From NCBI RefSeq assembly GCF_009792795.1, contig NZ_VKHQ01000005.1, forward strand, positions 385,038 to 449,037: a stretch of 64,000 bases of DNA, given 5' to 3'. Below, piece by piece: positions 35,309 to 44,419 of the stretch (position 1 is its first letter; each line of letters begins with the position of its first letter). The translations under genes were made by a program, and so were the position numbers. The notes beneath the pieces are model-generated. The model was given only the letters and a program-made list of their open reading frames with translations. It made no database searches and was not told where the DNA came from. The stretch is from Cognatiluteimonas profundi. GTDB taxonomy: Bacteria > Pseudomonadota > Gammaproteobacteria > Xanthomonadales > Xanthomonadaceae.

Positions 35309-35336
35309 CTTCGTAGGAGCGGCGTAAGCCGCGGCC
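35309..35336 (+). repeat. RAYT-associated REP 2
   Basis: The sequence cttcgtaggagcggcgtaagccgcggcc is identical to REP 1 apart from one base. It lies about 70 bases upstream of the RAYT start. Confidence 0.85.
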
Positions 35337-35406
35337 GGGAGATTCCTAGGCCGTCAGACGCCATCCGCTGATAGCTCACGACTGCGGAGCGCCGCATGGT
35401 CCCCGC

Positions 35407-35880
35407 ATGGAAGCCTACATCCCGCGCCCCCACGGCCATTCGGCACTGCGACGTGGGCGATCGTCGCGCAGCGGCCAGCGATACCTCGTCACCACGGTCA
35501 CACGCGGGCGGATCCCCTTGTTTGGTGATTGGGAGATCGGAGTCATCGCCGCGAGGGCAATCACCGATCCGCGTCCATGGGCGTCCTCGGCCTTGCTGGC
35601 CTGGGTGCTGATGCCCGATCACTGGCATGGCCTGGTCGAGTTGGGCGATGGACGTGGCCTGTCGGAGACGATCCGGATGTTGAAGGCGAATGTCGCGCGC
35701 CAGGTGCGCGTTGAGCGGCCAGGGTTATCGGGCGTGTGGGCGAGTGGTTATCACGATCGGGCGTTGCGAACTGAAGAAAGCACGGTGGATGTCGCGCGCT
35801 ACATCGTGCTCAATCCCGTGCGCGCGGGGCTGGTGCGGCGTGTGGGCGATTATTCGCTTTGGGACGCGGCCTGGGTGTAG
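35407..35880 (+). CDS. REP-associated tyrosine transposase (RAYT)
   Basis: A 157-residue Y1-type single-strand transposase (IS200/IS605 relative). The HUH metal-binding motif is LMPDHWHGLVEL (H72, H74) and the catalytic tyrosine is Y132 in DVARYIVLNPVRAGLV. These proteins cleave and move REP palindromes. The protein is near the usual length of this family (E. coli RayT is 165 residues) and appears intact. Five GTAG REPs surround it: two upstream in one orientation and three downstream in the other. This is the classic RAYT-REP arrangement. A short upstream start is possible, but MEAYIPRPHG is consistent. Confidence 0.93.
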   Translation: MEAYIPRPHGHSALRRGRSSRSGQRYLVTTVTRGRIPLFGDWEIGVIAARAITDPRPWASSALLAWVLMPDHWHGLVELGDGRGLSETIRMLKANVARQVRVERPGLSGVWASGYHDRALRTEESTVDVARYIVLNPVRAGLVRRVGDYSLWDAAWV

Positions 35881-35902
35881 TCCAGTGCGTAGCGGGGCTT
35901 CT

Positions 35903-35928
35903 GGTCGCGGCTTACGCCGCTCCTACGA
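35903..35928 (-). repeat. RAYT-associated REP 3 (inverted)
   Basis: The sequence ggtcgcggcttacgccgctcctacga is the reverse complement of REP 1. It lies 22 bases after the RAYT stop codon. Confidence 0.85.
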
Positions 35929-35956
35929 CGAGCTTCCAGTGCGTGATGGGGCTTCC

Positions 35957-35984
35957 GGTCGCGGCTTACGCCGCTCCTACGAAG
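35957..35984 (-). repeat. RAYT-associated REP 4 (inverted)
   Basis: A second inverted copy (ggtcgcggcttacgccgctcctacgaag), spaced about 54 bases after REP 3, with a partly repeated spacer (ttccagtgcgt / tccagtgcgt) linking them. Confidence 0.85.
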
Positions 35985-36011
35985 AGCGCGGCTCGGCGCA
36001 TTTCGGGCTTC

Positions 36012-36038
36012 GGTCGCGGCTTACGCCGCTCCTACGAA
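36012..36038 (-). repeat. RAYT-associated REP 5 (inverted)
   Basis: A third inverted copy (ggtcgcggcttacgccgctcctacgaa) with the same spacing as between REPs 3 and 4. It lies 33 bases from the maeB stop and could act as a terminator for maeB. Confidence 0.85.
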
Positions 36039-36070
36039 GAGCGGAACGGCCCAGCGGTTTGAATTAACCC

Positions 36071-38407
36071 CTACCCCCGCTGCCCCTTCCTGATCTGCGC
36101 CTCCACCGCGGCGATCGCGGTCATGTTGACCACGCGGCGCGGGGTCGATGCGGGGGTGAGGATGTGCGCGGGTTGGTCGATGCCCATCAGGATCGGGCCG
36201 ATGGCGACGCCGTCGGTCATCATCCGCACCATGTTGTAGGTGATGCTGGCCGAATCCAGGTTGGGCATCACGTACAAATTGGCGCGGCCCTTGAGCGTGG
36301 TGTTGGGGAAGATGCGGGTGCGCAGGTCTTCGTCCCACGCGGTGTCGGCCATCATCTCGCCGTCGACTTCGAGCTTGGGCACGCGGGCCTTCAGCAGTTC
36401 GCGCACGCGGGCCATCTTGGTCGCGCTGGCGTCGCTGTGGCTGCCGAAATTGGAGTGCGACAGCAGCGCGACCTTGGGCTCGATGCCGAACAGCTTGAGC
36501 CGGTAGCTGGCCTGCAGGGTGGCCTCGGCGATCTGCTCGGCGCTCGGGTCGAGCTGCACGTGGGTATCCAGGAAAAACCACACGCCGCGTTCGTTGATGA
36601 CGCCGGTCATCGCCGAGGTGCTCTGCACGCCGGGATCCAGGCCGAACACGCTGCGCAGGTAGCCGAGTTTCTTGTGGTAGCGGCCGACCAGCCCGCAGAT
36701 CAGGGCATCGGCTTCGCCGCGCTCGACCATGAGCGATGCGATCAGCGTGGGCCGCGAGCGCAGCAGGTTCTTCGCCGCCGCCGGGGTGACGCCGCGACGT
36801 TCGGTCAGCGCGTGGTACTGCTGCCAGTAATCGTCGAAGCGCGGATCGGAATTGATGTTGGTGAGTTCGAAGTCGACACCGGCGCGCATGCGCAGACCGA
36901 GCCGGTCGATGCGCGCCTGGATGACATCGGGACGGCCGATCAGGATCGGCGTGGCGAGCCCCTCGTCGATCACGGTCTGCACCGCGCGCAGCACGACTTC
37001 CTCTTCGCCTTCGGCATACACCACGCGCTGGCGGTCGCTGCGCGCGCGGTCGTACACCGGCTTCATCAGCAGGCCGGTGCGATAGATGAACTGGCCGAGC
37101 TTCTCCTCGTAGGCGTCGAAGTCGGCGATCGGGCGCGTGGCGATACCCGATGCCATGGCTGCCCTGGCCACGGCCGGCGCCAGCATCACCAGCAGGCGCG
37201 GGTCGAAGGGACGCGGGATCAGGTATTCCGGGCCGAATTTCGGCACGTCGCCGCCGTAAGCGCTGCCCAGGTCCGAGGATTCCATGCGCGCCAGCGCGGC
37301 GATCGCGCGCACGCAGGCGAGCTTCATCGCCTCGTTGATCTCGGTCGCGCCGACGTCGAGCGCGCCGCGGAAGATGTAGGGGAAGCACAGCGCGTTGTTG
37401 ACCTGGTTCGGATAGTCCGAGCGGCCGGTGGCGATGATGCAGTCCGGGCGCACGCGTTTGGCGTCTTCCGGCAGGATTTCGGGATAGGGATTGGCCAGCG
37501 CGAGAATGATCGGCTTGTCGGCCATGGTCGCGACCATCTCCGGCTTGAGCACGCCGCCGGCGGACAGGCCGAGGAAGATGTCGGCGCCGGCGACGATTTC
37601 GCTGAGCGTGCGCTTGTCGGTGTCGCGCGCGTAACGGGCCTTGTCGGGATCGAGCTTGTCGCGGCCGGTGTAGAGCACGCCTTCGCGATCCACCGCGAGG
37701 ATGTTCGCGGGCTGCAGGCCCAGCGCGACCAGCATGTCCAGGCAGGCGATGCCGGCGGCACCGGCGCCGGACGTCGCCAGCTTCACGTCTTCGATCTTCT
37801 TGCCGACGATCTCGATCGCGTTGAGCACGGCGGCGCCGACGATGATCGCGGTGCCGTGCTGGTCGTCGTGGAAGACGGGGATGTTCATCCGCTCGCGCAG
37901 CTTGCGCTCGACGATGAAGCACTCCGGTGCCTTGATGTCCTCCAGGTTGATGCCGCCGAAGGTCGGCTCCATCGACGCGATGATGTCGACCAGCTTGTCC
38001 GGGTCGCGTTCGTCCAGCTCGATGTCGAAGACGTCGATGCCGGCGAACTTCTGGAACAGGATGCCCTTGCCTTCCATCACCGGCTTGCCGGCCAGCGGGC
38101 CGATGTCGCCCAGGCCGAGCACGGCGGTGCCATTGGTGATCACCGCGACCAGGTTGCCGCGCGCGGTGAGCTCGCTGGCGGCATTGGGATCGGCGACGAT
38201 GGCTTCGCAGGCGTAGGCGACGCCGGGCGAATACGCGAGCGCGAGGTCGCGCTGCGACACCATCGGCTTGGTCGGGACGACCTTGATCTTTCCGCGCGGC
38301 TCGCTGCGGTGGTAGTCGAGCGCCGCCTGCTTGAGCTCCTCGCCTGGATTGGCGGGGCCCGGCGTGGAACCGGCTGCAGGGCTGCTGGACGACGGGGAAT
38401 CAGGCAT
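36071..38407 (-). CDS. maeB: NADP-dependent malic enzyme with phosphotransacetylase-like domain
   Basis: A 778-residue protein joining a malic enzyme domain (about 1-430) to a C-terminal phosphotransacetylase-like domain, the MaeB architecture. The malic part has [15 protein letters not shown] and the NAD(P)-binding [18 protein letters not shown]. The C-terminal part begins near [20 protein letters not shown] and includes [18 protein letters not shown]. It converts malate to pyruvate and CO2, and the second domain is regulatory in relatives. The ATG at 38407 is chosen because the conserved region starts shortly after ([16 protein letters not shown]). It lies on the same strand as aceE, separated by the RAYT gene. 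Confidence 0.95.
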   Translation of the reverse strand: MPDSPSSSSPAAGSTPGPANPGEELKQAALDYHRSEPRGKIKVVPTKPMVSQRDLALAYSPGVAYACEAIVADPNAASELTARGNLVAVITNGTAVLGLGDIGPLAGKPVMEGKGILFQKFAGIDVFDIELDERDPDKLVDIIASMEPTFGGINLEDIKAPECFIVERKLRERMNIPVFHDDQHGTAIIVGAAVLNAIEIVGKKIEDVKLATSGAGAAGIACLDMLVALGLQPANILAVDREGVLYTGRDKLDPDKARYARDTDKRTLSEIVAGADIFLGLSAGGVLKPEMVATMADKPIILALANPYPEILPEDAKRVRPDCIIATGRSDYPNQVNNALCFPYIFRGALDVGATEINEAMKLACVRAIAALARMESSDLGSAYGGDVPKFGPEYLIPRPFDPRLLVMLAPAVARAAMASGIATRPIADFDAYEEKLGQFIYRTGLLMKPVYDRARSDRQRVVYAEGEEEVVLRAVQTVIDEGLATPILIGRPDVIQARIDRLGLRMRAGVDFELTNINSDPRFDDYWQQYHALTERRGVTPAAAKNLLRSRPTLIASLMVERGEADALICGLVGRYHKKLGYLRSVFGLDPGVQSTSAMTGVINERGVWFFLDTHVQLDPSAEQIAEATLQASYRLKLFGIEPKVALLSHSNFGSHSDASATKMARVRELLKARVPKLEVDGEMMADTAWDEDLRTRIFPNTTLKGRANLYVMPNLDSASITYNMVRMMTDGVAIGPILMGIDQPAHILTPASTPRRVVNMTAIAAVEAQIRKGQRG

Positions 38408-38552
38408 CGGTGGAGGCGCCGCGGACGGGCGCTTGATTCTAAACGCTCGGCTGGCTGCTTCGCGCGGATGCGCCCGCGGCCGCGTCGCGCGTGCCGGATG
38501 GGCGGCAATCCATCGCCGATCGCGCAGAATGCCGGCCACGACGGAGGTGGGC

Positions 38553-39887
38553 ATGGGGCGTTGGGGACTGCAGGGGTGGATCGAGCGCTGGGCGCCCGCG
38601 GCTGTCTTCGCGCTGGTGCTGCTGGCGCAACTGCCGCTGGCGCGCAACCCGGGCTATTTCAGCCACGACGAGCTGCAATGGGCCGCATTCGCCGGTGACA
38701 GCGGCCCGATCCCGTGGGTGTCATGGATCGGCGTGGACGCCTTCCAGTACCGGCCGCTGACCTTCAACCTGTGGCTGTGGCTGTCGCGGGAGCTGTTCGC
38801 ACGGCCGCAGGCGCTGCATGCGCTGCTGGTCGCGTGGGGAGCGACCAATGCCGCCCTGCTGTGTGCGCTGGCGCGGCGCTTCGGCCTGGCGGCGTTGCCG
38901 GCGGCGATCGCGGCGCTGGTGTTCGCGCTCGGTCCGTACGCGGTTTACGTGCACGGCTGGGTGGCAACCATCGGCGACCTGGCGTGGCTGTCCTGCGCCC
39001 TGCTGGCGGGCCTGTTGATCGCCGGCACCGGCCATCAATGGCGAGCGGCGATCGTCGCGACACTGGCGACCGCCATCGGGCTGCTGGCCAAGGAAGCAGC
39101 CCTCGCGATTCCGCTGCTGCTGGCGCTGGCGTGGTGGTTCGATGGACGCCAGCGCCGCTGGGCGGTCGCGATGCTGGCGTCGGGCGGCGTGGCCGCGATC
39201 TACCTGGCGCTGCGCATCGACGCGCTGCTGCACGCACCACGCGATGGCGCGCAATACGCGCCATCGCTCGCGCACGTGCCGCTGCGCTGGCTCGAATACC
39301 AATGGTTCCCGCTGCTGCCGCAGAAGCTGGAGGCGTCCACGACGCTGGCGATGGGCATCGGCGGCAGCGTCATCGCGGCGGCGGTGCTGTGGCTGCTGCT
39401 GCTGATCGCAGTGTGGCGCAGCAGTCGCCGGCTCACGGCGGTGTTCCTGCTCGGCGGCGTGGCGGCACTGGCGCCGGTGCTGCTGCTGGCGGGCAGTGGC
39501 AACCAGTACGCGTATGGCTTCGCCGCGATCACCGCCGTGGTTGTTGCCGGCAGCTGGCGATTCGCGCCGCGATGGGGCCGCGGCGTGATCGTCCTGGTCG
39601 CCGTGGTCAGCGTGTGGCATGGCGTCAACGTGATGCGCCAGCTGCGCCGCGTCGGCGACGTGCAGGCGGTGTTTTCGCCGGCGCTGGCGGATGTCCTGCG
39701 CAGGCGCGTTGGCCCGGTGCGCCTGCAGCCGCGGGATCCCCGCGACGCGTGGATCCTGCGACGGCTGACCCACGACATCCAGTCCTACGACGGCGTCGCC
39801 ATCGGCAATCGCGCCACTGTCGTGGATGCGGGTGCGCCGGCGGATTTCGTCGTGCTGGACGACGGCCGGCTGTCGCCCATGCGCTAG
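38553..39887 (+). CDS. Polytopic membrane protein, glycosyltransferase-like fold
   Basis: A 444-residue inner-membrane protein with about nine or ten hydrophobic segments and a short first loop containing acidic residues (NPGYFSHDELQWAAFAG), like the catalytic loop of GT-C/PMT-type glycosyltransferases. It also has a periplasmic loop with aromatic residues (YRPLTFNLWLWLSRELF). The start at ATG 38553 has a GGAGGT ribosome site four bases upstream; ATG 38529 is also open. It might transfer a sugar from a lipid carrier to an outer surface molecule, but this is only from the overall plan. Its stop codon overlaps the stop of the convergent gene. Confidence 0.72.
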   Translation: MGRWGLQGWIERWAPAAVFALVLLAQLPLARNPGYFSHDELQWAAFAGDSGPIPWVSWIGVDAFQYRPLTFNLWLWLSRELFARPQALHALLVAWGATNAALLCALARRFGLAALPAAIAALVFALGPYAVYVHGWVATIGDLAWLSCALLAGLLIAGTGHQWRAAIVATLATAIGLLAKEAALAIPLLLALAWWFDGRQRRWAVAMLASGGVAAIYLALRIDALLHAPRDGAQYAPSLAHVPLRWLEYQWFPLLPQKLEASTTLAMGIGGSVIAAAVLWLLLLIAVWRSSRRLTAVFLLGGVAALAPVLLLAGSGNQYAYGFAAITAVVVAGSWRFAPRWGRGVIVLVAVVSVWHGVNVMRQLRRVGDVQAVFSPALADVLRRRVGPVRLQPRDPRDAWILRRLTHDIQSYDGVAIGNRATVVDAGAPADFVVLDDGRLSPMR

Positions 39888-41143
39888 AGGTCGAGCACCG
39901 CGCGCTCGTCGGCGATCGTGTCCAGCCGGATGCGGTTGGCGAACAGCGAGAACGCGAGCATGCCGGCCAATCCGTTGGCGCGCGCGACCCACTCGGGCAA
40001 CCAGCGCGGCGGTAGCAGCTCGCCCGATTCGAACAGCGGCTCGAAGGCCTGCACGTCGCCCAGGGTCATCTTCCCCGCGAACAACTGCCGGCACAGGCGC
40101 AACTTGCCCTGCCGCAGCGCCCAGCGGAAGAACGTGTGCACGCCGATCAATCCGCGCAGGTAGACCGTGTCCTTGGTGAAGGCATGGCCGCCGGTCAGCG
40201 GCACGCCACGGAACACGCGCTGCGCCGACGAGAAACTCTCGACCTGGTTTTGCCCGGCGTCGAGGAAATAGCGGAACACCTGGATGAAGTCGGCCCCGTC
40301 CAGCGCCATCGCCACCGCCTCGATGCGCAGGCTCACGCGCTTCATGCGTTCGATGTCGATGCTGCCGGTGATCTGTTCGGCGAAGGTCGCCAGGCCTTCC
40401 TGCGTCGCCGTCGTGCGCGGCGAGGACAGCGCCAGGCTCGGCAGCAACGGTTGCAGGCGTCCGTTCAGGGCGGTGAGCGAATGCACGAAGGCTTCGTGCT
40501 GCAGCAGCTGGTGGCGGTCGTAATCGCTGAATGCCGCGCCCGAGCGCAGGCGGATGCGGGTGGCGCCGGCGGCGGCCTTGGCGATCAGGTGCGGGTCGAG
40601 CACGACGTCGATCAGGCGCTCGTTGAAGAAATCATCCAGGTCCGCCTGCAACTGCAGCTGCAAGGCCGTCGCCGAGATCATCACCTGCTCCGATGGCGCC
40701 AGCAGTTCGCGGTCCAGCTCGTTGGCGATGTCGATGAAGTGGCGCGCCGCCTCGCGCGTGGTCGGGCCGTTGCCCGGTAGCGGTTCGTCCGGGCGGCCGA
40801 ACAGGCGGATGGAGTGCGCGGTGACGTTGGGCGTGCCCAGTGCCTCGAGCAGTTCTGCGGCGATCGCCCAGGATCGCGCCGACTCACGCAGGTAACGGCC
40901 CAGCGGATGCTGCGGATCGGCCTGCGCGGCGATCGCATCGAGTTCGCGGCGGGCCTCGCTGAAATCGAGCGTCGGATACGCGTGCCGGGGTAATGCGGTC
41001 TCGCCGCGCGCCCATTGCGCGAGGAACGCGTGCTGGACCTCGATCGGCCAGCTGACCATGTTCAGCAGCTTGATCCCGCGCACGGCGCGGACCATGCGCT
41101 GGTCCAGCGCGGCGTGGTGGGCGATGTCGGGGGCTAGCTCCAC
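39884..41143 (-). CDS. QEGLA-motif (DUF1704/MATCAP-like) predicted metallopeptidase
   Basis: A 419-residue protein of the DUF1704 family, annotated in bacteria as flavohemoglobin expression-modulating QEGLA-motif proteins. It shows a zinc-binding HExxxH helix (LLQHEAFVHSLTALN, H216, E217, H221) and the TQEGLATFAEQITG block (residues 247-260), which supplies the third ligand. Animal homologues (MATCAP) are tyrosine carboxypeptidases with the same motif. Start is GTG at 41143. Stop codons of this gene and the membrane protein overlap in CTAG (39884-39887). Activity on a peptide substrate is inference. Confidence 0.83.
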   Translation of the reverse strand: MELAPDIAHHAALDQRMVRAVRGIKLLNMVSWPIEVQHAFLAQWARGETALPRHAYPTLDFSEARRELDAIAAQADPQHPLGRYLRESARSWAIAAELLEALGTPNVTAHSIRLFGRPDEPLPGNGPTTREAARHFIDIANELDRELLAPSEQVMISATALQLQLQADLDDFFNERLIDVVLDPHLIAKAAAGATRIRLRSGAAFSDYDRHQLLQHEAFVHSLTALNGRLQPLLPSLALSSPRTTATQEGLATFAEQITGSIDIERMKRVSLRIEAVAMALDGADFIQVFRYFLDAGQNQVESFSSAQRVFRGVPLTGGHAFTKDTVYLRGLIGVHTFFRWALRQGKLRLCRQLFAGKMTLGDVQAFEPLFESGELLPPRWLPEWVARANGLAGMLAFSLFANRIRLDTIADERAVLDL

Positions 41144-41228
41144 CGGCAGACCATCGCATACCGGCGCAGGCTTGTCCGCACGCGCCGGTCGACAGGCGTG
41201 CTCGACGCATCACGATATCGACCAGTCG

Positions 41229-42344
41229 TCAGCGGCGCCCGTTCCGTGGTTCGGAGCGCTTGGGCGAGGGCTTGCCAGTGGCCTGCTCGGCCTTCTGCGC
41301 CAGCCGCGTCGCCAGCTTGGTGGCCGCCTCGGCGACCTCGTCGCCCAGCTTCAGGTAATGCGCATAGCGCTGCGCGGCGAGGCTGCCGGCATCGATCGCG
41401 GCGCGCACGGCGCATCCGGGCTCGCCCTGGTGGCGGCAATCGCGGAACTTGCACTGGTCGGCCAGCGCATCGATGTCGGCGAAATTCTCGGCGACGTCTT
41501 CCTCGCCGGTCGGCTTGAGTTCGCGCATGCCGGGCGTGTCGATCAGGCAGGCACCGGTGAGCAGCGGCAGCAGCGCGCGATGCGTGGTGGTGTGGCGGCC
41601 ACGCGCGTCGTTCTCGCGCACGGCGGCGGTCTTCATGCGGTCGGTGCCAAGCAGCGTGTTGGTCAGCGTCGACTTGCCGGCGCCCGATGAACCGACCAGC
41701 ACCGCGGTCGACCCCGGCTTGAGCCAGGGCAGCAGCGCGTCGACGCTCGCCGGGTCCCTGGCATTGACCGGCACCACGGCGACCGCTTCGCCCACGCTGC
41801 CGACCAGCGCATCCAGCGCGGCCGCCATGTCGTCCACCGTGTCCGCCTTGGTCAGGACCACCACCGGCGTGCAGCCGCTGCCCTGCACCAGCAACAGGTA
41901 GCGCTCGATGCGGCGCGGGTTGAAGTCGCCATCCAGCCCGCAGACGACGAACACCGTGTCGATGTTGGCCGCGATCACCTGCTGCTTGTAATGCTCGCCG
42001 GCGGCGGCGCGCTTGATCGCCGAATAGCGTGGCAGCAGCGCCACGATCTGGCTGCGGCGTCGGCCGTGGATGCCGCCCTCGCCCTCGACCAGCACCCAGT
42101 CACCGACCGCGGCGCGGCCTTCGCTGGGCAGCGCGCCCTGCTTGTAGCTCGGCGCGCGCTGCCATTCGGGCGGCGATTGGGTGGCATAACCCTCGCCGGG
42201 ACCCTCGGCGACGATGTAGCCGGAGCGATGCTGCTCGACAACCCGCGCCGGGCGCGCCTGCGGATGCGCCGCCAGCACCGCCATCCATTGCGGGTCGGTG
42301 ACCGGCCCGGCATGCGGCCAGCCGATGGCGCGCAGCGGTGTCAC
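41229..42344 (-). CDS. rsgA: Ribosome small subunit-dependent GTPase A
   Basis: A 371-residue circularly permuted GTPase that checks maturation of the 30S subunit. Motifs run in permuted order: an N-terminal OB fold (VGDWVLVEGEGG), then G4 (LTKADTV), G1 (GSSGAGKSTLTNTL), G2-like HTTTHR and G3 (IDTPGMREL). A C-terminal zinc-binding segment (CKFRDCRHQGEPGCAV) and a basic tail follow. This matches RsgA/YjeQ. It is divergent from alaA, with 142 bases between their starts. Confidence 0.95.
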   Translation of the reverse strand: MTPLRAIGWPHAGPVTDPQWMAVLAAHPQARPARVVEQHRSGYIVAEGPGEGYATQSPPEWQRAPSYKQGALPSEGRAAVGDWVLVEGEGGIHGRRRSQIVALLPRYSAIKRAAAGEHYKQQVIAANIDTVFVVCGLDGDFNPRRIERYLLLVQGSGCTPVVVLTKADTVDDMAAALDALVGSVGEAVAVVPVNARDPASVDALLPWLKPGSTAVLVGSSGAGKSTLTNTLLGTDRMKTAAVRENDARGRHTTTHRALLPLLTGACLIDTPGMRELKPTGEEDVAENFADIDALADQCKFRDCRHQGEPGCAVRAAIDAGSLAAQRYAHYLKLGDEVAEAATKLATRLAQKAEQATGKPSPKRSEPRNGRR

Positions 42345-42486
42345 GGGGTCGGATGCAGGGTCATGGCCGCATTCTACGGGGCCGCGCCGGGACCGAGGGA
42401 TCGATCCAGGCGTCGGCCGGCGTCGCCGTCGCCCGCTCCCGGCTTATCCGCTAGGCTTGCCTGCCCACCGCCGCCCGCCCCCGTCG

Positions 42487-43749
42487 ATGTCCGCGAACCG
42501 CCTGAAAACCCGCGAACGCCTGTCCCAGGTCCGCTATGAAATCCGCGGTGAGCTGTCGCGGCGCGCGCGCGAACTCGAGTCCCAGGGCCGCGTGCTGATC
42601 AAGCTCAACATCGGCAACCCGGGCGCGTTCGGATTCCGCGCGCCCGAGCACCTGCAGCGCGCCATCACCGGGCAGATCGCGCAGACCGACCCGTATACGC
42701 ACCAGCAGGGCCTGCCCGCGGCACGCGAAGCCATCGCCGCATTCCATGCCGCGCGCGGCACGCCGGATGCGTCGCCCGATCGCGTCTTCATCGGCAATGG
42801 CGTGAGCGAGCTCATCGACCTGTCGCTGCGCGCGCTGCTCAACCACGGCGATGAGGTGCTGCTGCCATCGCCCGACTATCCGCTGTGGTCGGCCGCGACC
42901 ATCCTCAACGACGGCCGCCCGGTGTATTACCGCTGCCGGGCCGACGACGGCTTCCTGCCGGACCCGGACGAGATCGAGGCGCTGGTGACGCCGCGCACGC
43001 GCGCGATCGTGCTGATCAATCCCAACAACCCGACCGGCGCGGTGTATCCGCGCGCGCTGCTCGAGCGCATCGTCGACATCGCCCGGCGGCACGGCCTGCT
43101 GTTGCTGGCCGACGAAATCTACGACGGCATCGTCTACGGCGACGAGCCCGGCGCGGTGCCCTTCCACCCGCTGGCGCCTTTGGCCGGCGACGTCCCCTGC
43201 CTGTCCTTCGGCGGCCTGTCGAAGGTGCATCGTGCCTGCGGATGGCGCGTCGGCTGGGCGGTGCTCAGTGGCGATGCGACTGCCAGCCAGGATTTCCACA
43301 ATGCGATGGACCTGCTGGGCGCATTGCGCCTGTGCGCGAATGTTCCCGGGCAATACGCCATCGAGCAGGCACTGCACGGGGACGACACCATCGGCGTCCT
43401 GTGTCGCCCCGGCGGGCGCCTGCATGCGACGCGACAAGCGCTGGTCGAGAGTTGCGCGGCCAGCGAGCACCTGCGCCTGGTGTCGCCGCGCGGCGCGCTG
43501 TATGGATTCCCGGGGGTGGTCGGGCAAGCCGCCGATGGCTTCGACGACCACGCCTTCGCCCTGGAGATGCTCGAGCGCGAGGACGTGCTGATCGTTCCGG
43601 GTTCTGGCTTCAACGCACCCGATCGCCTGCATTTCCGGGTGACCTTGTTGCCGGAGGCCGACGTACTGCGCGACGTCTTCCAGCGCATCGATCGCGTGCT
43701 GTCGCGTCGCGCGCAGGCACCTGCCGTGCGCATGGCAGCGGTCGCGTGA
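42487..43749 (+). CDS. alaA: Alanine aminotransferase, AlaA type
   Basis: A 420-residue PLP-dependent class I/II aminotransferase very similar in layout to E. coli AlaA (YfbQ). It has KLNIGNPGAFGFRAPEHL, IGNGVSELIDLSLRAL, PSPDYPLWSAAT, INPNNPTGAVYPR, LLADEIYDGIVYGD and the lysine that forms the Schiff base in FGGLSKVHRACGWRVGW. It also has MRLCANVP-like sequence (ALRLCANVPGQYAIEQAL). It makes alanine from pyruvate and glutamate. The ATG at 42487 is consistent with AlaA; the earlier frame is antisense to rsgA. Confidence 0.92.
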   Translation: MSANRLKTRERLSQVRYEIRGELSRRARELESQGRVLIKLNIGNPGAFGFRAPEHLQRAITGQIAQTDPYTHQQGLPAAREAIAAFHAARGTPDASPDRVFIGNGVSELIDLSLRALLNHGDEVLLPSPDYPLWSAATILNDGRPVYYRCRADDGFLPDPDEIEALVTPRTRAIVLINPNNPTGAVYPRALLERIVDIARRHGLLLLADEIYDGIVYGDEPGAVPFHPLAPLAGDVPCLSFGGLSKVHRACGWRVGWAVLSGDATASQDFHNAMDLLGALRLCANVPGQYAIEQALHGDDTIGVLCRPGGRLHATRQALVESCAASEHLRLVSPRGALYGFPGVVGQAADGFDDHAFALEMLEREDVLIVPGSGFNAPDRLHFRVTLLPEADVLRDVFQRIDRVLSRRAQAPAVRMAAVA

Positions 43750-43753
43750 TCCG

Positions 43754-44419
43754 GTGCCGCCGGTGACAACGTCCAGCAGACATGCGTCGCCACCGGCGCA
43801 TGCAGCCGGAACGCTGTCCTACCTGGCGCTGGGCGACAGCTACACCATTGGCGAAGGCATCGACGCGGCGGATCGCTGGCCCACGCGGTTGGCGGCGCGC
43901 CTGCGCAGCGATGGCATCCCGCTTGCCGATCCGCATGTCATCGCCACGACCGGCTGGACCACCGACGAACTGCAGGCCGCGATCGCGGCACAGTCGCCGG
44001 CGCCGCATGATTTCGTCAGCCTGCTGGTCGGCGTCAACAACCAGTATCGCGGCCGCTCGCTGCAGGATTACCGCAGGCAGTTCGCCGACCTGCTCGGCCA
44101 CGCCATCTGGCTGGCCGGTGGCCGCGCCGATCGCGTGCTGGTGCTGGCGATCCCGGATTGGGGCCTGACCCCATTCGGCGCGGCGTCGGGGCGCGACCGC
44201 ACGCTGATCTCCAGCGAACTGCAGCTGTACAACACGGCCGCACGCACGATCTGCGATGGCCGCGGCGTGGCCTTCGTCGACATCGGCACGATCTACCGCG
44301 AACACGCGGCCGAGCCGGCCATGCTGGCCGACGACGGCCTGCATCCATCGGCAGCCATGCATGCGTTGTGGACCGACGCCGCACTTCCGGTTGCCAGGCG
44401 GCTGCTGGCGCATGGATAG
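43754..44419 (+). CDS. SGNH/GDSL-family hydrolase
   Basis: A protein of about 221 residues with SGNH hydrolase blocks. Block I is LALGDSYTIGEGIDAAD with the Ser nucleophile in GDS, then VGVNNQYRG (block III Asn) and ADDGLHPSAAMHAL with the catalytic Asp/His. It cleaves ester bonds, for example in lipids or acetylated glycans; there is no signal peptide, so it is cytoplasmic or uses another route. GTG start four bases after alaA; overlaps the next gene by eight bases, so alaA, this gene and the methyltransferase probably form one operon. Confidence 0.88.
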   Translation: MPPVTTSSRHASPPAHAAGTLSYLALGDSYTIGEGIDAADRWPTRLAARLRSDGIPLADPHVIATTGWTTDELQAAIAAQSPAPHDFVSLLVGVNNQYRGRSLQDYRRQFADLLGHAIWLAGGRADRVLVLAIPDWGLTPFGAASGRDRTLISSELQLYNTAARTICDGRGVAFVDIGTIYREHAAEPAMLADDGLHPSAAMHALWTDAALPVARRLLAHG

